DNA of 64,000 nucleotides from Atopobiaceae bacterium (GCA_017545665.1 JAFWKQ010000115.1:18667-82666); one strand, 5' to 3'. Positions 17,465 through 25,185 are shown, counted from the stretch's first letter. Notes: generated by a model not told the origin, from the letters alone. Translations and numbers: made by a program.

Positions 17465-17540
17465 ATCGCCCTACCCGCATGCGGCGACTCACGAAGTGAG
17501 CGAGCGCAGCGAGCGCGGAGCCGTATGCGGGCAGGGCGAT
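17465..17540. repeat. Palindromic element with CGACTCACGAAGTGAGCGAGCG core (copy 1)
   Basis: Arms 17465-17484 and 17521-17540 pair over 20 positions with one mismatch and one wobble. The enclosed core reads CGACTCACGAAGTGAGCGAG, then CGCAGCGAGCGCGGAG. ACTCAC/GTGAG forms a small inner hairpin. The core recurs at 55760-55803 and 63970-64000, while the arms differ. It fills the gap between rluB and cmk-plsC. Confidence 0.7.
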
Positions 17541-17683
17541 GGCACATAGGCACGTAGGCGCGAACGGTCAGTGTCTCTTCTGGTAAAAGCCTGTAGATTC
17601 GCAGATGATAAGGGCACGGCGGTGCATGAGGGCTATGTTTGGGCCAAAATCGTGCACGTACGTCACGAAATAGGAGGTACGAC

Positions 17684-19144
17684 GTGAAGGTAGCCATAGA
17701 CGGTCCGGCGGGTTCCGGAAAGTCCACCATAGCCCATGAGCTTGCCAAAAGGTGCGGGCTCGTTTTGCTAGACACCGGGGCGATGTATCGCTCCGTAACC
17801 CTTGCTTGCCACGAGCGCAAGATAGACGTAACGGACGACGAGGCCGTTGCAAAGGTGGCGCAGGAGATTTCGATTTCGTTCGGCACGGCAGACGACGGCA
17901 CGCAAACGGTGGCGCTCGACGGTCGCGACGTGACGGCAGAGATTCGGACGCCCGCCATCGACGCGGACGTTTCGGCGGTGTCGGCAGTGCCGGCGGTGCG
18001 TGAGGCCATGGTTGCCCAGCAGCGCGAGCTTGGCAATGCCGGCGACGTGGTGGCTGAGGGTCGCGACATCGGAACGGTGGTGTTTCCCGATGCCGAGGTA
18101 AAGGTGTTTCTTACCGCCAATCCCGAGGCGCGAGCGCATCGCCGCGCCCTTCAACGTGACATTGTTGATCCCAAGCAGGAGGAGGCGATACTTGCCGACC
18201 TCAAGCGGCGCGACAAGGCCGATTCCACGCGCGACGTCGCCCCGCTTTGCGCGGCCGAGGATGCGGTGCACATCGATTCCTCGACCATGACCATAGAGGA
18301 GGAGGTCGCGCAGATATCTGCCCTCATAGACGAGGCTCGGGCTGCGGCAGATGCGCCTGCGGAGGACAACGCGCCCGCGGTGGCCACGGAGGCTTCCGGC
18401 AAGCCAAAGAAGGCTGCGAAGAGCGAAGACAAGCCCGCCGACCCAAACGAGAAGTTCTACGAGGGTGCGGTGCGTGAGTACGGCTTGGGGAGCCGCGCCC
18501 TACTTGCGGCATCCATTGGTCTGTGCGGGTTGTTGAGCAAGACGCTGTGGCACTGGAAGTTCGAGAACGGTCGGACGCTGTGGGACGCCGAGGGCGGCCA
18601 GATGGTGATCATGAACCATGTTTCTATGATCGATCCGGTCATTATAGTGGCAAGCGACTGGGCGCACGGTCGCCGCATGCGCGTTCTATACAAGAGCGAA
18701 TTCGACAAGTATAAGATTGTAAACTGGTTCTTTGCTCGCATCGGTGCGATTCCGGTAAAGCGTGGTACGGCAGACATAAAAGCCGTGCGCCGTGCTCAGC
18801 GTGCGTTGCAGCGAGGCGAGGACGTGCTTGTGTTCCCTGAGGGAACGCGCATCTACTCCGACGACCAAGAGGTCGAGATTCATGGCGGCTTCGCGCTTAT
18901 TGCCCAGCTTGCCAAGGCACCGGTTATTCCCGTGGCCATCGTGGGCGCGCGAGACGGAGCTCCCGGTGGAAACAAGCCGTTGCGTCCGGGCTTCATATGG
19001 ATGCGCGCGGGCGATCCCATCACCTTTGACGAGTTGGGCGTGAAGGGTCGCAAGAAGCAGGCGAGCGCCATGGAGAAGGTGGCGATGGAGCGCGTATATG
19101 CCCTGCGTGACGCCCTTCGCAAAGAGCATCCGGGAAAGATGTAG
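17684..19144 (+). CDS. cmk: Fused cytidylate kinase / 1-acyl-sn-glycerol-3-phosphate acyltransferase
   Basis: A 486-residue fusion. Residues about 1-220 are CMP kinase, phosphorylating CMP/dCMP, with P-loop GPAGSGKST, LDTGAMYR and VAEGRDIGTVVFPDA. An Ala/Lys/Glu-rich linker of about 50 residues follows. Residues about 275-486 are a PlsC-type acyltransferase with a hydrophobic anchor (RALLAASIGLCGLLSKTLW), the catalytic NHVSMIDP (H-x4-D) motif and FPEGTR. It would acylate lysophosphatidic acid at the membrane. The GTG start at 17684 follows AGGAGG. The fusion is characteristic of Coriobacteriia as far as I recall. ispH begins two bases after the stop. Confidence 0.93.
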   Translation: MKVAIDGPAGSGKSTIAHELAKRCGLVLLDTGAMYRSVTLACHERKIDVTDDEAVAKVAQEISISFGTADDGTQTVALDGRDVTAEIRTPAIDADVSAVSAVPAVREAMVAQQRELGNAGDVVAEGRDIGTVVFPDAEVKVFLTANPEARAHRRALQRDIVDPKQEEAILADLKRRDKADSTRDVAPLCAAEDAVHIDSSTMTIEEEVAQISALIDEARAAADAPAEDNAPAVATEASGKPKKAAKSEDKPADPNEKFYEGAVREYGLGSRALLAASIGLCGLLSKTLWHWKFENGRTLWDAEGGQMVIMNHVSMIDPVIIVASDWAHGRRMRVLYKSEFDKYKIVNWFFARIGAIPVKRGTADIKAVRRAQRALQRGEDVLVFPEGTRIYSDDQEVEIHGGFALIAQLAKAPVIPVAIVGARDGAPGGNKPLRPGFIWMRAGDPITFDELGVKGRKKQASAMEKVAMERVYALRDALRKEHPGKM

Positions 19145-19146
19145 TC

Positions 19147-19989
19147 ATGGCGCGCATTGTGGTTGCGCAGGAGGCCGGAGCCTGCTTTGGTGTGGAGCGT
19201 GCGCTTGGGATGGTACGCAACGCGGCACGGGAGGCAACTGCTCCCGTGCACACGCTCGGTCCTCTCATCCACAATCCCCGCGTGGTGGCTCAGCTCGCTG
19301 CCGATGGGGTTGGCGTGGTGGAGGATTCCTCGGAAGTGCCTGCGGGTGACGTCCTATTCATGCGAACTCACGGCGTGGCGCCACACGTGGAGGAGCGTGC
19401 GCGCGAGCTTGGACTGCAGGTGATTGATGCCACGTGTCCCTTCGTGAAGAAGGTGCATGTGGCAGCCGAGCGACTGGAGCGCGAGGGTTACCAGGTAATC
19501 GTGGTGGGGGAGGCCGGGCATCCCGAGGTCGAGGGCACCGTGGGCCATGCTCCTGGCGCTCTGGTGGTTGGCTGTGTTGCCGATTTGGATGGCGTGAACA
19601 TCGCACGCCGTGTGGGACTGGTGGTGCAAACGACGCTCGCGCAGGACACCCTGCGCGAGGTGGTGGCGGCGCTCATTGGGCGTTGCGACGAATTGCGCGT
19701 AATGGATACCATCTGCGATGCCACGAGCAAGCGCCAGGAAGCAGCGGCAGAGCTCGCGCGGCGCGCGGACGTTATGGTGGTCATAGGCGGTCGCAATTCC
19801 GCGAACACCACGCATCTTGCACAGATTTGCGCGGCCGCATGCAAGAGAACCCACCACATTGAGCTGCCCGAGGAGCTGGATGCCACGTGGTTCGAGGGAG
19901 CGGAGCTCGTGGGCATCACTGCCGGTGCATCCACTCCCGCCGAGCAGATCGACGAGGTCCGTGTGCGCATTGAGCGGTTGTTGCCCTAA
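19147..19989 (+). CDS. ispH: 4-hydroxy-3-methylbut-2-enyl diphosphate reductase
   Basis: Last step of the MEP pathway, reducing HMBPP to IPP and DMAPP with a [4Fe-4S] cluster. The 280-residue protein has the three cluster cysteines, in GACFGVERAL, DATCPFVKKVH and DTICDATSKRQ. The substrate-binding His residues occur in THTLGPLIHN-like and RTHGVAPH contexts, and GGRNSANT follows. Length is normal. In related genomes this gene usually continues into der; here about 5.3 kb of accessory DNA intervenes. Confidence 0.95.
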   Translation: MARIVVAQEAGACFGVERALGMVRNAAREATAPVHTLGPLIHNPRVVAQLAADGVGVVEDSSEVPAGDVLFMRTHGVAPHVEERARELGLQVIDATCPFVKKVHVAAERLEREGYQVIVVGEAGHPEVEGTVGHAPGALVVGCVADLDGVNIARRVGLVVQTTLAQDTLREVVAALIGRCDELRVMDTICDATSKRQEAAAELARRADVMVVIGGRNSANTTHLAQICAAACKRTHHIELPEELDATWFEGAELVGITAGASTPAEQIDEVRVRIERLLP

Positions 19990-20011
19990 CTTGGGGCCTG
20001 TGCCTAATAAC

Positions 20012-20042
20012 ATCAGACAATGGGGAGTATCCCCTTTGCCTG
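20012..20042. repeat. GGGGA/TCCCC repeat (ATCAGACAATGGGGAGTAT type), copy bounding the accessory region
   Basis: The string CATCAGACAATGGGGAGTAT (20011-20030) followed by CCCCTTTGCCTG is repeated almost identically at 23261-23292. The two copies are in the same orientation and bracket about 3.2 kb containing the secreted peptide, the IS relic and the AAA-ATPase gene. The preceding TTGGGGCCTGTGCC at 19991 is half of the second hairpin family. Confidence 0.65.
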
Positions 20043-20189
20043 TACCCTTTGCCTGTCGCCTGCCTAGCCAAAAGTTACGTTCATCCTTTTCTATTTCATA
20101 TTTTACGTCTCGGGCAAATGCGTTTACAAAGCCTGGCATAGGATGCTGAAAGTCAGTTTAGGTGTAGTAGCCTGAAGGAAGGATGAAAG

Positions 20190-20399
20190 ATGAAAAAGAA
20201 GGTATTGGCGTTCTTCATGGCACTCGCGATGTCGTTCGCGTTTGTCGCTCCCGCCTATGCTGCCGGACTCAACTCAAACGAACAAAACCTGCTAAAAGAG
20301 TTCAAAGCAGAGATGGATAAGTGGCCCTTGGACGACGATCACAAGAATCAGTACTACGGCGAGGCGGAGAGCGCCCTTAACTGGAAAGGCTACAAATAG
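20190..20399 (+). CDS. Small secreted protein, unknown function
   Basis: A 69-residue protein with a clear signal peptide: MKKK, a hydrophobic stretch, and cleavage predicted after PAYA near residue 24. The mature part is about 45 residues, polar and helical (NEQNLLKEFKAEMDKW...YYGEAESALNWKGYK), with no cysteines. AAGGAAGGATGAAAG precedes the ATG. I do not recognise a family. It sits at the edge of the accessory segment, just after a repeat element. Confidence 0.7.
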   Translation: MKKKVLAFFMALAMSFAFVAPAYAAGLNSNEQNLLKEFKAEMDKWPLDDDHKNQYYGEAESALNWKGYK

Positions 20400-20400
20400 A

Positions 20401-20646
20401 TGGGACAGTTTGAAGAGGGACTGAGGAACAGGAGAAAGGAAGTCCCGGAATGGCAGACCCCAGGCACCCAAGGAAGTTCAGCGAGGAGTCCGAGCGGCAG
20501 ATCGTCCAGCTCTATGCCAACGGCAAGTCGGCCGGCGGCATAGGTCGTAAAGTTGGTGTAAGCGAAAGTCCTGCGCGAGCAACACCGTTTGAACGGGTTG
20601 TGGCCACCGCCTAGAATCTGAAATCACCACAAAGTCAGGTTCTAGA
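20401..20646 (+). mobile_element. IS3-family insertion sequence relic (orfA 5' fragment)
   Basis: ATG at 20450 begins a short frame (to 20620) whose first about 39 residues, MADPRHPRKFSEESERQIVQ then LYANGKSAGGIGRKVGVS, match the helix-turn-helix start of IS3/IS150-type OrfA. The frame then runs into an unrelated repeat and stops, so only the 5' end of the element survives. TGGGACAGTTTGAAGAGGGA at 20401 may be the left IS end. It is not a functional transposase. Confidence 0.65.
20549..20645 (+). repeat. Direct repeat copy 1 (AAGTTGGTGTAAGCG...CTAG) upstream of the AAA-ATPase
   Basis: This segment matches 22929-23024 in the same orientation. Both begin AAAGTTGGTGTAAGCGAAAG, share GTCCTGCGC and GGCCACCGCCTAGAATCTGA, and end in a TCAG(G/A)TTCTAG that pairs with CTAGAATCTGA. 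The pair flanks the AAA-ATPase gene, consistent with ends or by-products of a mobile element. Confidence 0.7.
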
Positions 20647-20665
20647 GAAAGGCAGTGACCGCAGC

Positions 20666-20881
20666 ATGGACAACAGCATAGAAGATGCGAGGGCGGCCGA
20701 CGTCGCCGTGGAGCTGGCAACGGCGCCGCGCTTCGAGGACGACACCGTCAACTTGCAGGAGCTCATCCGCCACCTCTCCGATGACTTGTCGTGCCTGTCT
20801 ATAAGCCCCGCTCGTAGCAAGCTCTCCCGTGCCGCCCGTGCTGATGCTCCTTTGTTGTCCTGGGAGAGCCTTCTGAAATAA
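20666..20881 (+). CDS. Doubtful short open frame in GC-rich accessory DNA
   Basis: A 71-residue frame (MDNSIEDARAADVAVELATA...) in DNA with the same GC-rich composition as the downstream AAA-ATPase gene. No good ribosome-binding site and no recognisable family. It may be a gene remnant. The remainder up to 21129 holds short hairpins (GTGCG/CGCAC near 20957; GGCTC/GAGCC near 21086) and no other gene. Confidence 0.2.
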   Translation: MDNSIEDARAADVAVELATAPRFEDDTVNLQELIRHLSDDLSCLSISPARSKLSRAARADAPLLSWESLLK

Positions 20882-21129
20882 CTCCTCCGTTCTTGTCGGT
20901 GACTGCCGACGCCGGCCTCGTAAGTGCTGGCGCCCACCCGAGCATTGTCGCAGCTACGTGCGCAAAACGCACACTTCGGCGTTGAACATGCTCAACATAC
21001 CCATGGCATATGACACAAGTAGGACGAGCGGGCTGCATATCGCGCGTCGGCATACTGCGTAGGGTGGACGCAGGGTACGGCTCCCCGGCTCATGGCTCGG
21101 CGGCGAGCCGCGGCATGCGGGGTGCGTGC

Positions 21130-21135
21130 TACACT
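21130..21135 (+). promoter_or_regulatory. -10 element of the AAA-ATPase gene
   Basis: TGCTACACT (21127-21135) is an extended -10, placed about 33 bases before the ATG at 21168. No convincing -35 was seen. Confidence 0.35.
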
Positions 21136-21167
21136 TGGTGCAAGGAGCGCAGGAAAAGAGGGAGAGA

Positions 21168-22862
21168 ATGGCACGCACGATCAGCATAGGGGCGCAGGGG
21201 TTCGAGGACCTGCGAACGAACGGGTACTTCTACGTGGACAAGACCGGCTTCGTGCGGGACTGGTGGCGCTCCGGGGACGTGGTCACCCTCATATGCCGCC
21301 CCCGGCGCTTCGGCAAGACGCTCAACCTGGACACGGTTCGCTGCTTCCTGTCCACCGAGCTCGCCGGCCGCGGTGGGGAGCTGTTCGGCGGTCTGGAGGT
21401 CTGGGCCGACCCCGGCATGCGGGAACTCCAGGGCACCGTGCCGGTGGTGTCGCTCAGCTTCGCGCGCGTGAAGGGCACCACCTACGCCGAGACGCTCGCG
21501 GGCCTGAGGCGCGTGATCCGCGTGGCGGTGGAGGCCCACGGCTACCTGCGGGAGTCGGACGCCCTCACCGACGGCGACCGCGCCTTCCTCGACCGCGTGT
21601 CGGACGACATGCCCGCCGAGGTGGCGGTCGACGCGATCAACCAGCTCTGCGCCATGCTGCGCCGCCACCACGGCACGGCCCCGGTCGTGCTGCTCGACGA
21701 GTACGACGCGCCGATGGAGGTCGCCTGGACCCGCGGCTACTGGGACGAGGCCTCCGCCTTCATGCGCCAGCTCATGAACGCCACCTTCAAGACCAACCCC
21801 GCGATGGGGCGCGGCCTTATCACCGGCGTGACGCGCGTGAGCCGCGAGTCGATCTTCTCGGACCTCAACAACCTGGTGGTCGTGACGACGTCGATCCCGC
21901 TCTACCAGGAGTGCTTCGGCTTCACCCAGGCCGAGGTGGACGCGGCGCTCGACGAGTACGGCCTGGCCGACAGGCGCGACGACGTGCGCCGCTGGTACGA
22001 CGGGTTCGTGTTCGACGGACACGCGCACATCTACAACCCCTGGTCGCTCACCCAGTTCCTGCAGTTCGGCGAGTTCCGGGCCTACTGGGCCAACACGAGC
22101 GGCAACGGTCTGGTGAGCGAGGTCGTGCGCCGCGGCGACCGGCGCCTCAAGGCCGACTTCGAGGTGCTGCTCTCGGGCGGCGAGGTGGAGAAGGTCATCG
22201 ACGAGCAGGTTGTGTTCTCCGAGCTCGCCACGGTGCCCAACGCCGTGTGGGCGCTGCTGCTGGCAGCCGGCTACGTCACGAGCCCGGGGTCGGTGCCGAA
22301 GTTCGTGGAGACCACGCCGCGCCCCCTGCGGCTCACCAACAAGGAGGTGCGCCTCGCCTTCGACCGCATGGTGCAGGGCTGGTTCGACGAGGCAGCGTCT
22401 GACTACGGGGAGTTCGCCGACGCCCTGCTCGCCGGCGACGCCGAGGCGATGGGAGACTACCTCTCCGAGGTGGCGCTCGCCTGCGCGTCGTCGTTCGACT
22501 CCGCGACGCGGCCCTCCGAGCGCTCCGAACCAGAGCGTTTCTACCACGGCCTGGTGCTGGGGCTGCTCGTGTCCCTGCGGGGCCGCTACTCGGTGGAGTC
22601 CAACCGCGAGAGCGGTTACGGCCGCTACGACGTGGCGCTCGTGCCCACGGACGGCGCTCAAGGCGCCGACCCCGCCGTCGTCATCGAGTTCAAGGTGTTC
22701 GACCCGTGCCGCGAGGAGACCCTGGCCGACACCGTCGCCCGCGCCCGCGCCCAGATCGAGGAGCGCGCCTACGCCGCGGGCCTCGCCGTACGCGGCATCG
22801 CGCCGGAGCGCATCCGCACCTACGGCATCGCCTTCCGCGGCAAGGAGGTCCTCGTCGGCTGA
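21168..22862 (+). CDS. AAA-ATPase-like / PD-(D/E)XK nuclease-like protein
   Basis: A 564-residue protein of the widespread AAA-ATPase_like (PF09820) plus PDDEXK_9 (PF08011) architecture; the function of this family is not established. The N-terminal part begins ISIGAQGFEDLRTNGYFYVDKTGFV, with a diverged P-loop RPRRFGKTLNLD and Walker B VVLLDEYDAPM. The C-terminal nuclease-like fold shows FYHGLVLGLLVSL, SNRESGYGRYDVALVP and VIEFKVFD, giving D...E-x-K active-site spacing. GAGGGAGAG precedes the ATG. Third codon positions are almost all G or C, clearly above the neighbours, and long false frames open on both strands, pointing to acquisition from a higher-GC source. It is bracketed by two nested pairs of direct repeats. 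Confidence 0.9.
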   Translation: MARTISIGAQGFEDLRTNGYFYVDKTGFVRDWWRSGDVVTLICRPRRFGKTLNLDTVRCFLSTELAGRGGELFGGLEVWADPGMRELQGTVPVVSLSFARVKGTTYAETLAGLRRVIRVAVEAHGYLRESDALTDGDRAFLDRVSDDMPAEVAVDAINQLCAMLRRHHGTAPVVLLDEYDAPMEVAWTRGYWDEASAFMRQLMNATFKTNPAMGRGLITGVTRVSRESIFSDLNNLVVVTTSIPLYQECFGFTQAEVDAALDEYGLADRRDDVRRWYDGFVFDGHAHIYNPWSLTQFLQFGEFRAYWANTSGNGLVSEVVRRGDRRLKADFEVLLSGGEVEKVIDEQVVFSELATVPNAVWALLLAAGYVTSPGSVPKFVETTPRPLRLTNKEVRLAFDRMVQGWFDEAASDYGEFADALLAGDAEAMGDYLSEVALACASSFDSATRPSERSEPERFYHGLVLGLLVSLRGRYSVESNRESGYGRYDVALVPTDGAQGADPAVVIEFKVFDPCREETLADTVARARAQIEERAYAAGLAVRGIAPERIRTYGIAFRGKEVLVG

Positions 22863-22928
22863 CGCCGGTGGGGCACTCTTCCAAGAAAGGTGCCCCATTG
22901 GCTCGCTCACGAGCCAGCTCGTGTCGCA

Positions 22929-23074
22929 AAAGTTGGTGTAAGCGAAAGTCCTGCGCAGGCACCGCCGTTTTAAAGGGGTGCGGCCACCGCCTAGAATCTG
23001 ACTTGTCGCGATTTCAGATTCTAGGCAATGGCCGTTTCTCCTACCTAGGGGCCAGTCCCGGGCTTACACCAACA
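22929..23074 (+). repeat. Direct repeat copy 2, a MITE-like element with 12-bp inverted ends
   Basis: It begins with GTTGGTGTAAGC at 22932 and ends with GCTTACACCAAC at 23062-23073, a 12-bp terminal inverted repeat. Inside, CTAGAATCTGA (22991-23001) and TCAGATTCTAG (23014-23024) form an 11-bp perfect stem. It matches the copy at 20549-20645. Size (about 142 bp), inverted ends and lack of coding potential fit a non-autonomous element. Confidence 0.6.
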
Positions 23075-23248
23075 TTCCCGACGCGATCGCTAACTGCTGC
23101 CTTTAACCGAATTGGATACGGCAGCATAAGGAACGTATTGGAGTTTTATTTGGCGGGTGTCGTAGGTATTGCTGAAAGCAACACCGGCATCACCGACGAA
23201 GAGATCGTTGATTTGCTTTGCCTGAGTGTGGGCCATACTGCGAGTTGA
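23075..23248 (+). pseudogene. Possible gene remnant
   Basis: After the MITE-like repeat one frame reads as protein-like sequence to a stop at 23246-23248 (RIGYGSIRNVLEFYLAGVVG, then IAESNTGITDEEIVDLLCLS). It has no start codon or ribosome-binding site. It may be the 3' remnant of a gene interrupted by the repeat. The family is not recognised. Confidence 0.2.
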
Positions 23249-23260
23249 TATTCACAATAG

Positions 23261-23292
23261 CATCAGACAATGGGGAGTATTCCCTTTGCCTG
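23261..23292. repeat. GGGGA/TCCCC repeat, second bounding copy, overlapping the 3' end of the EAL gene
   Basis: CATCAGACAATGGGGAGTAT at 23261-23280 equals the copy at 20011 base for base. It continues TCCCTTTGCCTGG. On the minus strand it encodes the last residues (QAKGILPIV) and the TGA stop of the EAL-domain gene. Confidence 0.65.
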
Positions 23293-25050
23293 GTCCTTGC
23301 CGTATGTGCGCACGAACTCGTCCATGGGAAGGGGTCGCGAGAACAGGTACCCTTGCAGGAGGTCGGCCCCAATGCCGCGGAGGTCCTCGGCCATCTCCTC
23401 AGTTTCGATGCCCTCTGCCGTTATGGTGTAGCCAATGTCCTTGAGTCCGCGCACAACCACGGGAATCAGGTTTCCCTTACCGCTGCTGTAGCTGCGCACG
23501 AGCGACATGTCCAACTTAATGTTGGCAAATGGATAGTCCGAAAGGCGAACGAGGTTGGAATAGCCCGTTCCATAGTCGTCGAGAGAAAACTTAAAGCCCA
23601 TGTTTTGCAGCTGAACGATTTGGTCCTTTACGAGGTCGTAGTCGATGATGCTCTGCTCGGTAACCTCAAGATGAATCACGTCTGGCGATACGCTATATTG
23701 CTCCAGGACGCTCCCAAATCGCTCGGCGATGTCGTGTTGGACGCACTGAAGAGGCGAGAGGTTGATGTTGATCCACTGCAATCCGAGCTCTTCAATATCG
23801 TGTGTGGCAATAAATGCGCAGACCTTGCTGAACACCTGTGCGCCTAGCTCATCGATAAGCCCGACGTGCTCGGCAATGGGAATGAACAGCGTCGGCGAAA
23901 CAACGCAACCGTGCTCGTCGCGTATGCGCGCCAACGCCTCGGCCCCAACCAGCTTGCGGGAGTCGCTCTGCACTATTGGCTGCAGAAAGACCTCGACCTC
24001 GTTGCGTTCGAGCACGCCCTCGAGCGTTCTGAGCGTCGCAACCTGCTCATACACCTCACTGATGCTGAGGGTGTCCTTGCTCGAGTCGGACGCCATCGAT
24101 ATGTCGCGCTCAGCGCTCTCGAGCGAAAGCGTGAGGGTGTTGATGATTTTGTCTGCCGTGCTGAGACCCGAGCTTTCGTCGATGTTCACAAAGAGCACGC
24201 TGAGGTTGAGCGCGCTCTCCCCGGTTTCCCAGGGCTGTTGGAAGCGTTGGCGGATCTGAACGTGAACGTCCTCCCAGTCCACGTTGTCGTCTCCTGTCAT
24301 TGCAAACTGACCGGATCCCATATAGAAGAGGACGTTTTTGGGAAAGGTATGCGTAATCCAGCTGCTGATGTCACCAACGGTATTGTCGATGCGTTCGCCA
24401 CCAACAATGACTCGCTCTTGTTGGTAGTTCTTTATAACCATGCCCATGAGGTGCATGCCGCCCTCCTCAAGGGCCTCGGAAAGCACGAGCCTGAGTCCGC
24501 GCTTGTTGTATGCGATTCGTCGCTGGTCGATAAACAGATGGGGGTTCATAAACCCAAAGAAGATGATGGTAATGGCTATGGTGCAAAAGGTGTCCATTAC
24601 CAGCACCTTGGGAAAGAGGAGCCGCATGCCATATCCTGCCAGCAGCGCGGCGTTATAGGCAATAGCCACGTTTCGCTCGTAGGGGCGCAAGCCTTGGCCG
24701 CGGATTATGAGAGCGAGGATCGAAAGGCCAACGTAGAGGAACGAGCACACATAAAGCATGTTGTAGAGTGGCCCGCTGTGATACCCCGCGTCGTCGATGC
24801 TAAAGATCGCGCCCGTAAAAACGCTCGTCACACAAAGTGCCTGCGCCAGCCAAAAGGGAATGGAGAGGATGGCCTCAAGGCCACGTCGAGCCCCAGAGGC
24901 CACGTGCACCACCCGTAGGCAGAAGCGATAGAAGCAGTACGACCTGGCGAAGTAGAACATGAAGTAGAGACAGTTGGCCACATACAAAGCGATCTGGCTC
25001 ACGCTTTGGTAGTTTTGGCATGCCAATGTGGAGACGATGTCTGTAACCAT
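23263..25050 (-). CDS. Membrane EAL-domain cyclic-di-GMP phosphodiesterase (N-terminus cut off by an in-frame amber codon)
   Basis: The 595-residue open part has about five to six membrane helices in the first 170 residues. A degenerate GGDEF-like region follows (about 195-330, GSGQF at the active-site position), then an EAL domain (about 350-585). The phosphodiesterase residues are all present: GAEALARI, ININLSP, LEVTEQ, DDYGTGYSNL, IKLD, AEGIETEE and QGYLFSRPLP. The ATG at 25050 has no good ribosome-binding site. The same frame continues upstream through a TAG at 25078-25080 into 35 further codons starting at an ATG with a perfect AAAGGAGG. The true gene is therefore 23263-25185 and is probably broken, unless translation restarts or the amber is read through. 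The C-terminal tail is encoded by a repeat element. Confidence 0.85.
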   Translation of the reverse strand: MVTDIVSTLACQNYQSVSQIALYVANCLYFMFYFARSYCFYRFCLRVVHVASGARRGLEAILSIPFWLAQALCVTSVFTGAIFSIDDAGYHSGPLYNMLYVCSFLYVGLSILALIIRGQGLRPYERNVAIAYNAALLAGYGMRLLFPKVLVMDTFCTIAITIIFFGFMNPHLFIDQRRIAYNKRGLRLVLSEALEEGGMHLMGMVIKNYQQERVIVGGERIDNTVGDISSWITHTFPKNVLFYMGSGQFAMTGDDNVDWEDVHVQIRQRFQQPWETGESALNLSVLFVNIDESSGLSTADKIINTLTLSLESAERDISMASDSSKDTLSISEVYEQVATLRTLEGVLERNEVEVFLQPIVQSDSRKLVGAEALARIRDEHGCVVSPTLFIPIAEHVGLIDELGAQVFSKVCAFIATHDIEELGLQWININLSPLQCVQHDIAERFGSVLEQYSVSPDVIHLEVTEQSIIDYDLVKDQIVQLQNMGFKFSLDDYGTGYSNLVRLSDYPFANIKLDMSLVRSYSSGKGNLIPVVVRGLKDIGYTITAEGIETEEMAEDLRGIGADLLQGYLFSRPLPMDEFVRTYGKDQAKGILPIV

Positions 25051-25077
25051 GACGCACAGCTCGATTACCAGGAGAGC

Positions 25078-25185
25078 CTAGAAGGTCCTGTTTGCGCGTA
25101 TAGGCAAATGAGGCTCGCTAAAGTAGAAGCCCAGTATGGTTAGCAGCAAAAGCGCACAGGGTGTCTGAAAGCTAAAATCCCACAT
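25078..25185 (-). pseudogene. N-terminal fragment of the EAL-domain gene, ended by TAG
   Basis: ATG at 25185 follows GAAAGGAGGGGG, the best ribosome-binding site in the area. It encodes MWDFSFQTPCALLLLTILGF and 15 further residues: the missing first membrane helix. TAG then interrupts, and downstream codons in the same frame continue ALLVIELC into the large open frame. A single base change from a Leu, Gln, Trp, Tyr or Lys codon would explain it. Confidence 0.75.

Noticed and set aside
16465..18120. 551-codon minus-strand frame spanning scpB, rluB and the start of cmk-plsC
   Set aside because: Crosses three well-supported genes and a repeat on the other strand; low-complexity Ser/Arg translation.
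21092..22910. Very long overlapping open frames on both strands over the AAA-ATPase gene (436 aa plus strand, 593 aa minus strand)
   Set aside because: They arise from the extreme GC content at third positions, have no recognisable domains, and lie opposite or within a frame that has clear family motifs and a ribosome-binding site.
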